Assembly: GCF_029867415.1 (NCBI RefSeq)
Contig: NC_081185.1
Location: 110,106,913-110,170,912 of the forward strand
Direction: 5' to 3'
DNA: 64,000 nucleotides
From: Vicia villosa
Taxonomy: Eukaryota > Streptophyta > Magnoliopsida > Fabales > Fabaceae
The notes below the pieces were generated by a model, which was not told the DNA's origin, did not search any database, and saw only the letters and a list, made by a program, of their open reading frames with translations. Below, in pieces: positions 12,431-24,741 of the stretch; the stretch's first letter is position 1; the number at the start of each line of letters is the position of its first letter. A program made the translations under genes and the position numbers.

Positions 12431-14938
12431 CTTTAAAAGATCTCACCTCACAAAAAATTCAAAAACAAAGTGAAGTTAACAAACATATATCTCATAACTT
12501 ACACCACAAAGAAGACATAGCAATGCAATGCTATTCTAAAGTGAAGAGAGCAATCAAAATGATAAAGATTACCCAATATCAGTAGCTAAGACATGCCCAC
12601 AAGTATCTATCATGGAACATCTTTCAAGGAAGGAATTAGTCCTCAAGATACAAGACTAGCTAGTAAAAGCACCAAAACAATCTCCAAGATAGGAGTTAAC
12701 TTGCATTGCAAGCAAGAGGACAAGATAAATGAAAGTAGTGCATGATTCACATTTATATGAAAGCATACTTCAATTAATCAAGTCAAACATGGATCCTCAA
12801 CCTTAGAGGTCTCACCAAACAAAGAAGAATGAAACAAGGTGGGAGAAAACAAATTATAGCTCCTAAATAGTCACCATGTTGAATTGATAATTAAGTATCA
12901 ATCAAGAATCAAAGAAGCAAGGCGCGAGAATCCTTATGAACTTAGAAGTCAAAAGTAAAACAATAAAAAAAGGTGGATCATATGCCTTAAAGGCTCACCG
13001 CAAAAACATCATCAAGCTAAAGTTGAAGAAGAAATAAGATTTAGCTCTTTTAGGTCATCATAATAATATTACAATCAAATGTATGTCATTAAATCAAAGA
13101 GCATAGCACTAAAGGCTAAATGACAGTAAAGGTCAGAAGAAATCATCAAGGGTTCAATCCAAATTGGAACAAAAGTATTGAAATGACATACATAAGGCAA
13201 GTGCCTAAACCATGATCACAAGGTGATGAAACTTAAGCAACAAAAGCAAACATAAAAAATACAAGTTAGGGAGCTTAAATAGATAAATCAAATTTATCTT
13301 AAAACCCTAAAAATTTCATGAAAATGAAGTGAAGAAATGAGAATCAAAAAATTCCCAAAAGATTACATAAATGCATTCCATATATCTCACAATACAAGCA
13401 AAAGAAACACAAAATGATCACATTCAAAGTGAAAGATCAAAATGATCAATCGAGGTCAAATGCCTATCAAGTCTTTAAAAGACTATCCTTGAGATTATCA
13501 TACCTCTAATCATTAATTACAATCAACAATTGTACAAGAACATGATTCCAAGATCAAACACATCCCAAAACAATGCATACTTCAAGGTAGGACTTAAAAT
13601 CAAGAAATGCCTACTTCAAGGTAGGACTTCTAGATAAAACATTGCCTAATTTAAGGTAGGTCTTAAAAATTAAACAATTCCTACTTCGAGGTAGGACTTC
13701 CAGATCAAACATTACCTACTTCAAGGCAGGTCTTAAAATCAAACATTCTCTGCTTCAAGGTAGGTCTTAAAATCAAGAAATGTCAACTTCAAGGTAGGTC
13801 TTAAAATCAACCAATGCCTAATTCAAGGTAGGTCTTAAAATCAAGCAGTGCCTACTTCAAGGTAGGTCTTCCAGATAAAACATTACGTACAATGGTAGGA
13901 ATTCCAGTCATGCATCTCTATCCTACTTCTCATGGCAAGATTAATTGAGAACGATGCAAGAATGAGATAAAACAAGGAGATGATGATACCTAATGGAGAA
14001 CAAGGTTGTTGATGATGAAAACAATGAAGAGAAGTTATTTATGATTTCAAGGAGAGTCGTTTGCAAAAGGAAACACTCAAAAATGTTGAAAATTGAGAGA
14101 GTTATGCCCTTTTGACCATAGAACCAAGAACTTGTCAAAATAAGTCAAACACCTTGAACCAACATTGAATCTTTTGAACTTTACTTGAAATATAAGGCAT
14201 GATGAAGTACATAGGGCCTTAAAATGATGTTATATTGAAGCACACTTGATAATGAGACTTAAAGCTTGATGATACTTGTTGAAGAAGACGTGGAAATAAA
14301 CACATGAACCTATGGAGTTTCTTAATGAATCAAGCTACATGATCTTCATATTGACTTGACCAAATGAAATCAAGAAATGCTCAAGACATGATACTTTGAT
14401 GATAAAAGTCTTCCTTTGAAGTTTAATCCATTGTACTTCCATGAATGACCAGTTGATTAAGAGCCAACCCTCAAAATCCTAATTTAGGAGAGAAGATGAA
14501 TGTACCTGGCTAAACACCTACAATGTATAAGGTATGAAGAGAAACAATACATTTTTTTGTACTTTGGTTAAAGATTAGCGTAACATAAAAAAACATGTAT
14601 TCACAAGATAAACAAACATGGGTGCTTGGTGATCCCTCAAAGGCAAGATTAGCACAAAAAGAAAGGTCACTCTCAAGATTGTAATCTTGATGTGTTGCAT
14701 GAATATAAAATGGTTGAGTGATCTTAGGGTATAAAAATGGTCATGCTTTCAATTTCAATTAAAAGTGCCAGTGCTAATACTAGTGTCTATGAGTTAGTAT
14801 TTGTGTCGTATCAGGTATATGTGTCTTGCTTTATCTGCTGTGACATATATAAAGCCTTCAAATTCCAATTCCAAAAAATAAAAATACACTCACACACTCT
14901 GCAGATATTTAATTCATAAAGCTGAAATGAACAAGGTA
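12431..14938. other. Anonymous A-rich block, probably retroelement non-coding DNA
   Basis: About 2.5 kb with a strong excess of A over T on the plus strand and no credible reading frame. It begins exactly where copia homology stops and ends at the hAT element target site. It contains a tandem array (13560-13900). The composition and internal array would fit the untranslated region of a large Ty3-gypsy (Ogre-type) element, but no coding domain supports this. Confidence 0.3.
13560..13900. repeat. Imperfect tandem array, about nine units of 36-40 bp
   Basis: Units share the core CTACTTCAAGGTAGGTCTT followed by AAAATCAA or CCAGATAAAACATT. Spacing varies and units differ by substitutions. The two alternating tails suggest a higher-order arrangement. 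Unit and spacer are both variable and there is no cas gene, so it is not a CRISPR array. Confidence 0.8.
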
Positions 14939-14946
14939 CTAAGGAC

Positions 14947-15829
14947 TAGGGGTGATCAAAACCAAACCAACCCAATAGAAAACCGCAAACCAAACCAAAC
15001 CGAAACCGCAAAAAACCGCATTTGATTCGGATTAGTTTGGGTCAGTTTTTACAAAACCGCACGGTTCGGTTCGGTTTGCGGTTTGTATTTTGTAAACCGA
15101 ACCAAACTGAATCAAACCGCACTATGTTACAACCTAAATTTTACTAACTCACATCCAACCCAAACTTAAACTTATTATACATTAGCATTATATTACGAAC
15201 AATTTTCTCATCCTTACACATATAATTTCAGTCTCGATCTTCTAAAATCTCTAATAACATTATCGCACCTTCTTTGCCACATACATCTTCCCTCTTCTTC
15301 TATAATCTCTACTGTCTTATATTCTTTCTTTTTCACCTTCTCATTTTATGTAAATGTTCCGTATTTCAGTTTCGTTTTTATCGCATATCTTCTTCTCTAA
15401 TCTCTCAACACTTTTTTTCTTTTTCACTTTCACTCATTTTTCGTCTCTTCTATTTTTTTTCGTTATAATAATTTTTATATTGTTTGATGCTATTATTTTA
15501 TGTTTAATATTCCACTTTTGTCTAATTTAATTTTTACATATTAAATTGAAAATTGTTGTTAAAATATGACGAGTTTTGTTGTTATTTGATAGTGTATGAA
15601 TGTATAAATACAAAATTATGTTATCATCTATATGTGTATGTATGGCTCAATAAATATTTGTAAAAAACCGAACCAACCGAACCGAACCAAACCGCATTAG
15701 TTTGGTTTGGTTTGGTTCGGATTTTTTTTAAAAGCCAACCGAACCAAACTAAACCGCACTATTTTTTCTCTTGCGGTTCGGGTGATTTTTTTCGTCAAAA
15801 CCGCCCAAACCGCACCGCGAGCACCCCTA
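14947..15829. mobile_element. hAT-like non-autonomous element, 883 bp
   Basis: It starts TAGGGGTGATC and ends AGCACCCCTA, giving an 8-bp terminal inverted repeat TAGGGGTG. It is flanked by the exact 8-bp duplication CTAAGGAC at 14939-14946 and 15830-15837. The outer 170 bp at each end are packed with AACCG/CGGTT words (AAACCGAACC, GGTTTGGTTCGG) in both orientations, likely transposase-binding sites. The AT-rich centre carries no transposase. Confidence 0.88.
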
Positions 15830-15837
15830 CTAAGGAC

Positions 15838-17099
15838 AAGAGCATGAAACAAAAAGATCTAAATTTTTCTAACACTATTTTGCTTATACTCTACGTTATC
15901 TTCTATGTGCACTTTAAGCTCGGATTCAATTGTTTATTTGATCTTTTTTCTTTTGTACTATTATTCGTCTTGATTAATTGCTTTGTTTTGTTTTTTTTGG
16001 ATTCACATTTCTACTGATTTGCTCATTGATTAGATTCCTAGCTTAAAATTTATGAAATGTGATTTCGTATGTTTTATTTGTATAATCTTCAAATTAAACT
16101 AAGATTTTAGGCTTAATTAAGTTGTTTCTTTGTATGGTTCTTATTAGTTAAATTAATCAAGTTTTGGTTCTGTTGATGCTTTCAAATATTGATAATTGTA
16201 TTGTATCGGGGTTTGAAATGTCATGTAGATTGTATAAGAGTTTGATTCTACTAAAGAAGGATTTGGATTCACTTTGGGAATTGGACTTTATTGTATCTTG
16301 AGTTTATGAAAATATTATGTTAGGGTGATGATTTTTCTTATAATGGGTTCATTATCTGGCACTAGTGAAATAGTTGAAGCGAGGGAGGTTTCAAGTATAG
16401 GGAAAGGTGATATAAGGATTTGCAAATGGTTTTTGGAATGTTTCATATGTATAGTATGTTCTTAAATGCTTAACTGTATTGATATGATTCTTTGAGTCAT
16501 AGGTTGCTATTTTGATTAAGAATACTTTTGTGCTATTGCAACTTGTTCTACTCGAAGAATATAAACAATATCAGCAGTCTGTTTCACTTTTTATTGTTTT
16601 TCATGGTTACTTGGGAAGTATCCATTCTTTGTTGTTAGAAATTTTGTACTTTCTTTAAAACGTAGAGTTAGAATAGTTAGATAAGAAACTCTCCAGTGAC
16701 CTATGCTTACTGGTCGACTGTTGGCATTTTATTATTACCCTCATTCTTCACATCCTCAAAAATTACCCTACCAACTGTTTGATTAATTGCTACTGAAAAT
16801 TGATTGTTTTTAAAGTTATTTAAAGAGGGTTTAAAACCCCTGTAATCTGTCTCTTTTTCTTTAGTTTTAACTTTAAATGACGTGGCGTGCCACATAAGCC
16901 TCCGTTAGTGGAATCTAACCGGAGGGACCAAAAATAAGAACGGAAAATATTGCGAGGACCATTGTTTGAAGAAATTTTTTTATGGTCTAAAATTGAAGGT
17001 TGCCATATTTATATGCACCCCTGACATATTTAACCCTAATTATTATGTAGTATAAGCCTTTAATTATGGAGATATCAAAAGTCTTTTGCTTGACCCAAC
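15838..17099. other. Intergenic DNA, no gene confirmed
   Basis: A short frame at about 16343-16440 (beginning MGSLSGTSEIVEAR) has an exon-like flavour but lacks convincing splice sites or a recognisable family. Around 16880-17040 there is a fragment of dispersed-repeat character. Nothing else was recognised. Confidence 0.3.
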
Positions 17100-18893
17100 T
17101 AAACCCTTTATAACTAGAAAATCATCTATTTGGTGGCGGGATATTCGGAGCATCGTGGAAACTTCGGGTATGGAAGACTCTTGGTTTCAAAGAGAAATTT
17201 CATGTAAGCTTGGTTCAGGATCAAATATATTTTTGGAGATTTAATTGGTTAGTTCCCCAACCTCATAAGGACGTTTTCCTAGTTGTTTTCGAGTTGGTCA
17301 GTGATCAAAGGTTGATGGTTAGCAATGCAGGTTTGTGGTCGCTGGGTGTTTGGTCTTGGAATTTTGGAATTAATTCTGCTTTTGTGTCTGCATATGTGTG
17401 TGATCAAGTCCAGGAATTGCACAATATTTTGGAACATATTTTGCTTGTCCCTTTCGTTGAAGATTATGTTTCGTGGTGGCGGGAGCCTTCCGGTTTTTCG
17501 GTTAAAGCTGCGTATAAGTCTGTATCCGTTAAGGTATTTCCAATTTCTTCACCAGTATCAAAATTTTCAGTTGCTTTAAATTCTTCATGGTTTGCTATGG
17601 TTCCTAGTAACATCCATTTTTTTCGCTTTGAGACTTTTTTGAGGAGGCTTCCAACAAAAGATGAATTGGCTCGTCGAGGTGTTTTAGGAGGTGTTCATAA
17701 TTTAGTGTGCCCTCTCTGTTTTGGTCAAGTTGAGGATTTAGTCCATTTATTTTTGTTATGTTTGGTTTTTGTGCAAGTTTGATCAATTATGATGGAATGG
17801 ATGAACATTAATTATTTTCTACCCCAAACTGATGTTATGTCTCATTTTTTTAGCTTCATGATTGTTTGATAGGGAAGGTAAAGAAAAAGTTGTGTATTCT
17901 TCTGTGGTTGTCGGTTGTTTGCGCTATTTGGCTCTCGAGAAATGATATTCTTTTCACAGGAGGTTGCTTTAGTTGTACGAATATAGTTCTGCTTGCAAAA
18001 AGACTTTTTTTTAATCAAAATTATTTTTTATTTCCAAAAACAATGAAGTACAACCGATCATAAAGATCTAGGTGATGAATCAACAATCCCAATCACAAAT
18101 GGACTTAATCTTCAATACATAGAGAATATATGTTTACATGAGTTTGAAGATTTCTATTAGACTACATCTAATAATTGTATTGTAAATAATGTTTCTATGA
18201 AGTTGAGGATCAAGGGGAATTTTTGCAAAGATGAAATTATTTCGAGCTTTCCAGTTGCTATAGATTGCTTCCGCTGTGGCAATTTTAAGAATACTTTTTC
18301 TCTTTGTTTCATTGAAAACCCTATATATTTCCTGCTGACATTCTTGTACTCTTCAACTGTAGCCTATCCACTGAACTACATTATGCCAAATCTCACGTGT
18401 TGTCGTGCAACCAAAGAAAAGGTGGGCTCATATTTCAAGTGCTTGACATAAGCAACATACACCATCTGTTTGCACACCAAATTTCTGCAGCCTATCCTTT
18501 GTAGCCATTCTACCAAGAGAGTTGAGCCATAGTTAGAATTTTGCTCTTGGCCATGCCTGGTTATTGAAGAATTCCTCCATTCAACTGAACTCTTCTCTCC
18601 TCTGAGCTCTTTATATACGACAGTTGTTTTATACACCCATAACTGCATAGTCTCAGCCCAAGCTCGTGTCTGTTTTATGCTCTCTCTATGCTTGCAAAAA
18701 GACTTGTTTAGGATCGGGTAAGTGTTAAATGTTTGAGGTCTTTGGAGAGCAAATGGGAGGATTGGTGTAAGTATCTATTTAATTGTATTTGCTAATTTTG
18801 TAGAGGGCTTAATGTCTATCTCCCTTTCTCTTTTGTATTTAGGTTGATTATTCATAATACTCAATTTAATACAATTATTTGCCTATAAAAAAA
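17100..18893 (+). mobile_element. 5'-truncated LINE (non-LTR retrotransposon), split by another LINE
   Basis: The plus strand reads the 3' end of a plant L1-type ORF2. From about 17110 it has SSIWWRDIRS-like text. At 17210-17782 it has the zf-RVT region (FSVKAAYKSV, SNIHFFRFETFLRRLPTKDE, CPLCFGQVEDLVHLFLLC). At 17866-17990, after a frameshift, it has the terminal segment (CAIWLSRNDI). The 3' untranslated part resumes after the inserted element and ends in CCTATAAAAAAATTAC at about 18893. The reverse transcriptase and endonuclease are missing. No target duplication was identified. Confidence 0.75.
18007..18688 (-). mobile_element. LINE fragment nested inside the 17.1-kb LINE
   Basis: It is flanked by an exact 17-bp duplication TGCTTGCAAAAAGACTT at 17990-18006 and 18689-18705. 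It starts with a T-run on the plus strand, that is, a poly(A) tail on the minus strand. The minus strand carries the zf-RVT motif of a plant LINE (MATKDRLQKFGVQTDG, then C..C) with stops. It is 5'-truncated and about 680 bp long. The long duplication and poly(A) tail are the marks of target-primed reverse transcription. Confidence 0.85.
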
Positions 18894-19565
18894 TTACAAA
18901 GACTAATTATGAATTATTCTATGTGGCAGCGAAAATATGATTATAACCTACATGTTTCGGCTAATATAATAACATACTTGGCAACACATGATGCACAAGT
19001 TCCAAGGGTGGTGGCCGGTGGATTTAAGCATCATCTGATCGAGCTTTTTTCGGTTGTAAAAGTTACTTTTAACTAAGTTAAAGTTGTTTGGTAATATTTA
19101 TAATTTTTCAACTTTAAAAATTCTTTTAAACAAAATTAAATATATAGATGAAATAATATAAAAAGTTAGAAAATAATAAAATATGATTTTTCGTCTAATT
19201 TTAATACAGTATTTGATGTAAAATATTTGCAGTAAAAGTACAGATTTTTATTCATACTTTTAAAAATTATAAAATATTAAATATATATGCATAAATATTT
19301 TACACAAAAATTAGTACAAATTAAAATAAAATACTACTATATTACTAAAAGATATGAAATATATTAAGAAAATTAATTGAATATTATTTTATAAATATTT
19401 GAAAATATGTGAAGATAATGTTGGCAGATGTATGAATAATTTTTTTTTGAATTAAATAAAAAATAAATTAATATGGGAAGAATTATAAAAATGTATGTTG
19501 GAGTGAGGAATTAAGAAATAATTTATAATAATTTAATAGTATAAATTGTATTTACTAAGATTCGA

Positions 19566-19650
<85 letters not shown>

Positions 19651-19829
19651 AAAATATTCTGAAAAGTTTTATAAAGTAACTTTCAACAACTTTAATAAAA
19701 GCTCTTTAAATTGAATTTTTATTCTTCAAATAAAAGTTACTTTTTTATAAGGAACGTTTTCGAAATAATGTTTGGTCCTCATTCTCCTTTAAAGTAGAAG
19801 ATAAGTAAACAAAAAGTCAGATTAAACGA
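18894..19829. other. AT-rich intergenic DNA, no gene seen
   Basis: Only short chance frames. A TA dinucleotide microsatellite lies in the second half. Confidence 0.45.
19568..19647. repeat. (AT)n microsatellite, about 40 units
   Basis: Uninterrupted alternation of A and T for about 80 bp. Confidence 0.98.
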
Positions 19830-22290
19830 TACCTAAGTATACCAAAACTAGCTGGTGGTTATCCCGTGAACTCAAATTCATCATAAAATAAAATTACATG
19901 TATAATTACGCATAGAAATGGGGTGAGTCGGGGACGATTATTATCTTCCCCAAATTCAAATCCGAATCCCCAAATAATTCTTGTTCCCCGTCCAAATTTA
20001 AACACAGATGGAAAATTAAAACTCAAACCTGATCTAAACAGGTTCGAGTTGGATTCAGATTATTCCTGCTCCAAATCAATTTTTTTAATAGAAATACTTA
20101 TTTTTTTCAAAATCAAATTATATTATAAATATAAAATTAAACAATTTAAAACAATTCCATACATATATTTCAAATATTTTAAATAATAAATACAAATCGA
20201 AATATCAAAACATTGACCACATATTTAATATTTTAAATTATCAAAAATAAATAATAATATATTTAATAAAATAAATAGGACATGTTCGAGGTGGGTACTA
20301 GTGTCCTCATTATTCAACCCGTCCTCATTTTATAATCAGGAAAAAATCTGAACTCGAACTCAAACCCAATCAAAACAAATTTTTCCCGTTTACTTTGAAA
20401 TGGGTTCAAATGAATAACCGCATATCCGGGTTTTGTGACCTATGTCTATGTATAATTTCCTAGAGATACCAATAATTCCCGGGAAAACCAAATTTAACAT
20501 AAACCAATATATCACCAACTAATGGAGGAATACTCTGCCCCTAACTCAATTTGAACAATATTTTTCAGAACCCCTCAAATCATAATAATTTCACCATGTT
20601 ATAGTTTAGCTAGATCTCATGAATAACAATTATTCAATCTCAAAGCTGATATAATATAAATGTATTCTAGGATAAAACTTAAATTAGTGGATAGACGGGA
20701 GTCTCGTTCCAAAGATTATAAAACTCATGATTTTTTATATTTTTTGGGAAAGACAAAAAAATATACCATATGGTAAATTTTTCTCTTTTTTTTTTTTTAA
20801 TGTTTTTGTTTGATTAGTTACTATTTTTTTAAAAGGAATAACTACAATAATCATACATTTTTTTATTTTAACAAGAGATTTGTTACTATTAGGTCGTGGC
20901 TAAATTAGATTTTTCTAAATTAAAATTATAAAAGTTAAGTTAAACGACTCTTTACCAACTTAAGAGATACAGTTAAGTATTTGTTAAATCGCCTCATATT
21001 AAGCCAAACACATAGTCGATTTCAAAAATTATTTTTATTGTACATTCACACGATGAATTTCACAAATTAGTTAATTAAGATACTAATAAATCTAACAATA
21101 CATTAACATAAATTTTAAAATGAACAACTTACATTAATGACGCGAGTCACATCAAGTGAATGTACAATAAAAATGTCATTGTTGCATTTTGGCTATGTTG
21201 TCAATTATCAACATGTATTATACAACTTTTTAAAAATGAAAGTAGTCCACAAACTTTAAATCAATAGACTTAATCAAAAGTGAAATGTCTCGGTGTAGTC
21301 CGTAAAAATTGGGAGCACTAACGGACCAATGCTTCAGGATAATAAGAGAGGGAGACATCACATCTTAACCCAAAATTTTAAGGTATTAGGTAAATGAGTT
21401 TTCTCTCTTATATATCCAACATTTCACCCGTTCATAGACAATGTGGGACTTTGACCACTCATGCTTGCACCCAATATTCTCCACCACAAGTATGAGTCCC
21501 TACATCCTATAACAGGATCTAACACCGAATCCAGATTCCACTCCTCCACCAAGCCGAACCACGACTCTGAAACAAGTTGTTGGAAAAGTAACAACATAAA
21601 GAAAAAAGAGGAACAAAATAATAACACAAGAGATTAACGTCTAGTACACCCACACCGTCCAAAACAAATATTTAACTACATCTCACAACTCTAATACAAG
21701 AACATAAGAGAACAAAGAAAATCAAATACAAGTTTAAAGTGCTTTTGACTAATGCATCTTGTATAGAAAAACTTGAATCTTATATATAGTTTTGTACTCC
21801 CTCTTTCTTCCCAAAACTAAGCGATGCGGGACTTCTTTAACATATATATTTTCAACCCAACCCCAACAATCTCTACCTTGATTGAAAATAATACATAAGC
21901 TTTCATTGTCTTCACCGACAATCATACTCTACTGTAAAAAGTATCAACATGTATATTCTCAATCAATCTGAACAAAAATATATGTAAATATATTAACAAA
22001 ATACTAGAAACTAAACTAGGCTTATGGAGAAAATTCATTATTTGACACACAAGTAGTAAAAAGAAGAGAGTGAAGACGGAAAAAAATGTACAATATGGTT
22101 CACGGCGATGTCGGGCATTTGAAATTTGAGGATTGTAATAATTTTTAACAGTGATGTTTGTAATATTTTGGATCTCGTTTGGAATATTAAAATGAAGGCG
22201 TGGAAGTGGTCTTTTATAAAAATTTCTATTACTAAGTGTAATTTTTATGAGTTTTGTAAAGATCTATTGTACTATGTTGCGTAAGTTTCA
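19830..22290. repeat. Copy A of a dispersed non-coding segment (partner at 29.85-31.16 kb)
   Basis: It shares long collinear identity with 29853-31160. Anchors include GTATACCAAAACTAG, AACTCAATTTGAACAA, TTAATGACGCGAGTCACA, GTGAATGTACAATAAAAATG and AGAGAGTGAAGAC, in the same order and orientation. Copy A carries two extra insertions: a hAT-like element (19909-20450) and about 690 bp at 21285-21975. It lacks about 180 bp present in copy B. No reading frame is conserved between the copies, so the unit is non-coding or long decayed. Confidence 0.75.
19909..20450. mobile_element. hAT-like MITE inside repeat copy A
   Basis: The left end reads CGCATAGAAATGGGGTGAGT and the right end, in reverse, CATAGACATAGGTCACAA. 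The flanks TATAATTA and TATAATTT match at 7 of 8 positions. The subterminal parts are rich in GGGG/CCCC and TTCGGG-like words, as in other plant hAT MITEs. Copy B lacks this insertion at the corresponding site. Confidence 0.5.
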
Positions 22291-24741
22291 GTTGGTTAGT
22301 AATCTATCTTATTCGGAGTTCTGTTCTCGATCTTTTGTAAACGGGGTTGAGTACCCCTACTACTTTTGAATCATATTGTTTTAATTGAGGGTGTCAACAC
22401 CAAATTAAATTCAAGAGTACCTGAGTGTTTACCTATTAATTAATACTCATCTCATATGCATAATTATAGGAAAATGTATGCTGGACACTTGGACACTTCA
22501 AAACGAAACTTACAACCTTCAAAGGGACCCTAAGTAAACTATAACTAAAATAATTAATTAATTTCATTTAATTATTTTTATCTTAAAAAATACATATTTT
22601 AAGGTAAACTAAATATAAATTATATTTAATTTAATTTCTTTATTTTTCCATATTCAACAAATAATTAAAACTATTTTTTATATTTTCCACTACACTAATT
22701 TTAAGAAAAATATAAAAAATACAACTTTAAACGTTATATTTGAAATTTTTCATAATAATAAATTTAACTAATATTTTAGGCTCAAATAGGTAAATCATAA
22801 ATTAGCAAGTTTTAAATTTTTGTCCCTGTATTTTTTCCTTAAAATAATCTTTAAATATTAAAAAAATATTAATTTTAAAATTCGCAGATAAAAAAAGTTA
22901 AAATTATTTTTTACCTATAAATTTTGTTGCAAATTTTAATATTAGGGATAAATATTATTAAACTTTGATTTTGTGTAAGAGTTTAGAATGATAATACAAT
23001 GTATCAATCACTTGATTGATCTTCCCTTTCAAGCAAACAATTCTCTTAATGATATACAAGTGTTCAATGAATGTATGATATGAAACTTTGATAATTTTCA
23101 ATGAAAGTTAAGTGCAGAAAGTTTCAATAGAAAATTCTAGTATGAAACACTTTGTATTTTGAAAGATAAAGGATTTGAATTTGATTTGAATCGTAGATGA
23201 AAGTGGTAGATTTTTAATTCTGAAAACTAAGTTTATATAGCCTTTATACAGCCCTAAGAGAGTATAATGTATGAAGGGATGTCATGATTCAAGAGAACGA
23301 GTGCAGAAAAAATTCTGTTGGAAAACTAAGGATTTGTTGGCATTGCTTTGAGGGAAACCGATTCTCCAAATAAGGAATCCAGTTCCCATGCACTAACGTA
23401 AACAAAGAATTCAAATATGAGACTGAGGAACCAGTTCCCTAATATGGGAACTCAAGTTTCATTGAAGCGAGCTAAAAAAAAAAAGAAGCAAAAACAGAGG
23501 GTTATGGGAAATCGGTTCCCCTAATAAGGAACCCGGTTCCCATATGCCTAAAAGCAAAAAAAAAAAAAAAAACTTTTGAGACAAATGTAAAAGCTATTTT
23601 TTTTGTGATCAAAAGCATTTTTAAACATCATGGCATGAATGAAACATATCTATGAACACTTGTATGCATATAGAGAGATTTGTATGTTATACCTTAAAAC
23701 ATTTTGATCAAGCATGCTAGAATTCTTGAAGACTTGAATAATTCTTCAAACTTTGATATGCTAGAGTCTTTAAGCCATAAATGCCTCATTCCATTTTGTA
23801 ATGATAGTTTGTATTCATCAAAACTACTTTAGGAAGCTTGACTTCACAAGTGGAATAAGATTTTGTTGTTGTTGTTATATTGAATTCTATTGGTTTATGT
23901 TTCACTATCAGATATAATATGTCGAGTAGTATGATTCTAGACACATACTATTTAGGGTGTTACATAAGAAGACAAAGAAAAATGAAAATGAGTTTTGCTT
24001 GATTGCTTGAATTACTTCTTTGTTTGATGCTTAGATATTCTTTTCCTACAACGGCCAAACACTCATTTTTAAACATCTAGTGTGGTCACCCTTGTTATGA
24101 TTTGAGATATAGGTTTACGAATTTCATTAATGTTTGTATTGCTACTTCATTTTAAATTCTCTTTTAATTTTTATATTTTGTTTTATTATTTTATTAGTTT
24201 TTTAATGATTTTAATTTAAATAAATAAATATAAGAAAAATGAGAAGGGTCTGTTAAAAATGTATATGTCATTCAAAATGTGCTACAAATTAATTTATTTA
24301 AATTTTTTTTGCACTTTACTTATTAGAAACGATAAAGAAAAATCAAAATTATTTAAAAGTAAAATAGAGCGACTGATTTGGTGAATTGACTATAAAAAGA
24401 CAAAAACTATAATTTAATTTAGTAAATATTGTGCGTTCATTAAACAAATATATTGTCTAAATTGGTCGATGCAATTTATAAAAAAAAATTTACTTTTTGA
24501 ATTTATATAAAAGACAATTATTTGACTCATATATTATTTAAATATATTAATTACTTAATATATTTAAAAATTAATTTTTTTCTTATAAATAACACTAGTT
24601 AGTCTTAAGCATTATTTGGCATTTAGAGGACACCTATAAACACTAGATATTAGACAATGACTGAAACATAAGCGTGGGGCATGAGGCAGAGACCTCTCTT
24701 GTCTTACGTTAGAGGAACTTTCAAATCAGGTTTCATTGTAA
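22291..24741. other. AT-rich intergenic DNA with a possible LTR remnant, no gene seen
   Basis: Between about 22990 and 23560 there is LTR-like text with three palindrome-like boxes (GGAACCAGTTCCC, AATCGGTTCCCC, AACCCGGTTCCC) and a small TATA region. Limits and partner are not visible. The rest is AT-rich, with no frame, RNA gene or clear terminal repeats. Confidence 0.3.

Noticed and set aside
13560..13900. CRISPR-like array
   Set aside because: Units are imperfect, vary in length, have no constant repeat or unique spacers, and the DNA is plant nuclear with no cas genes.
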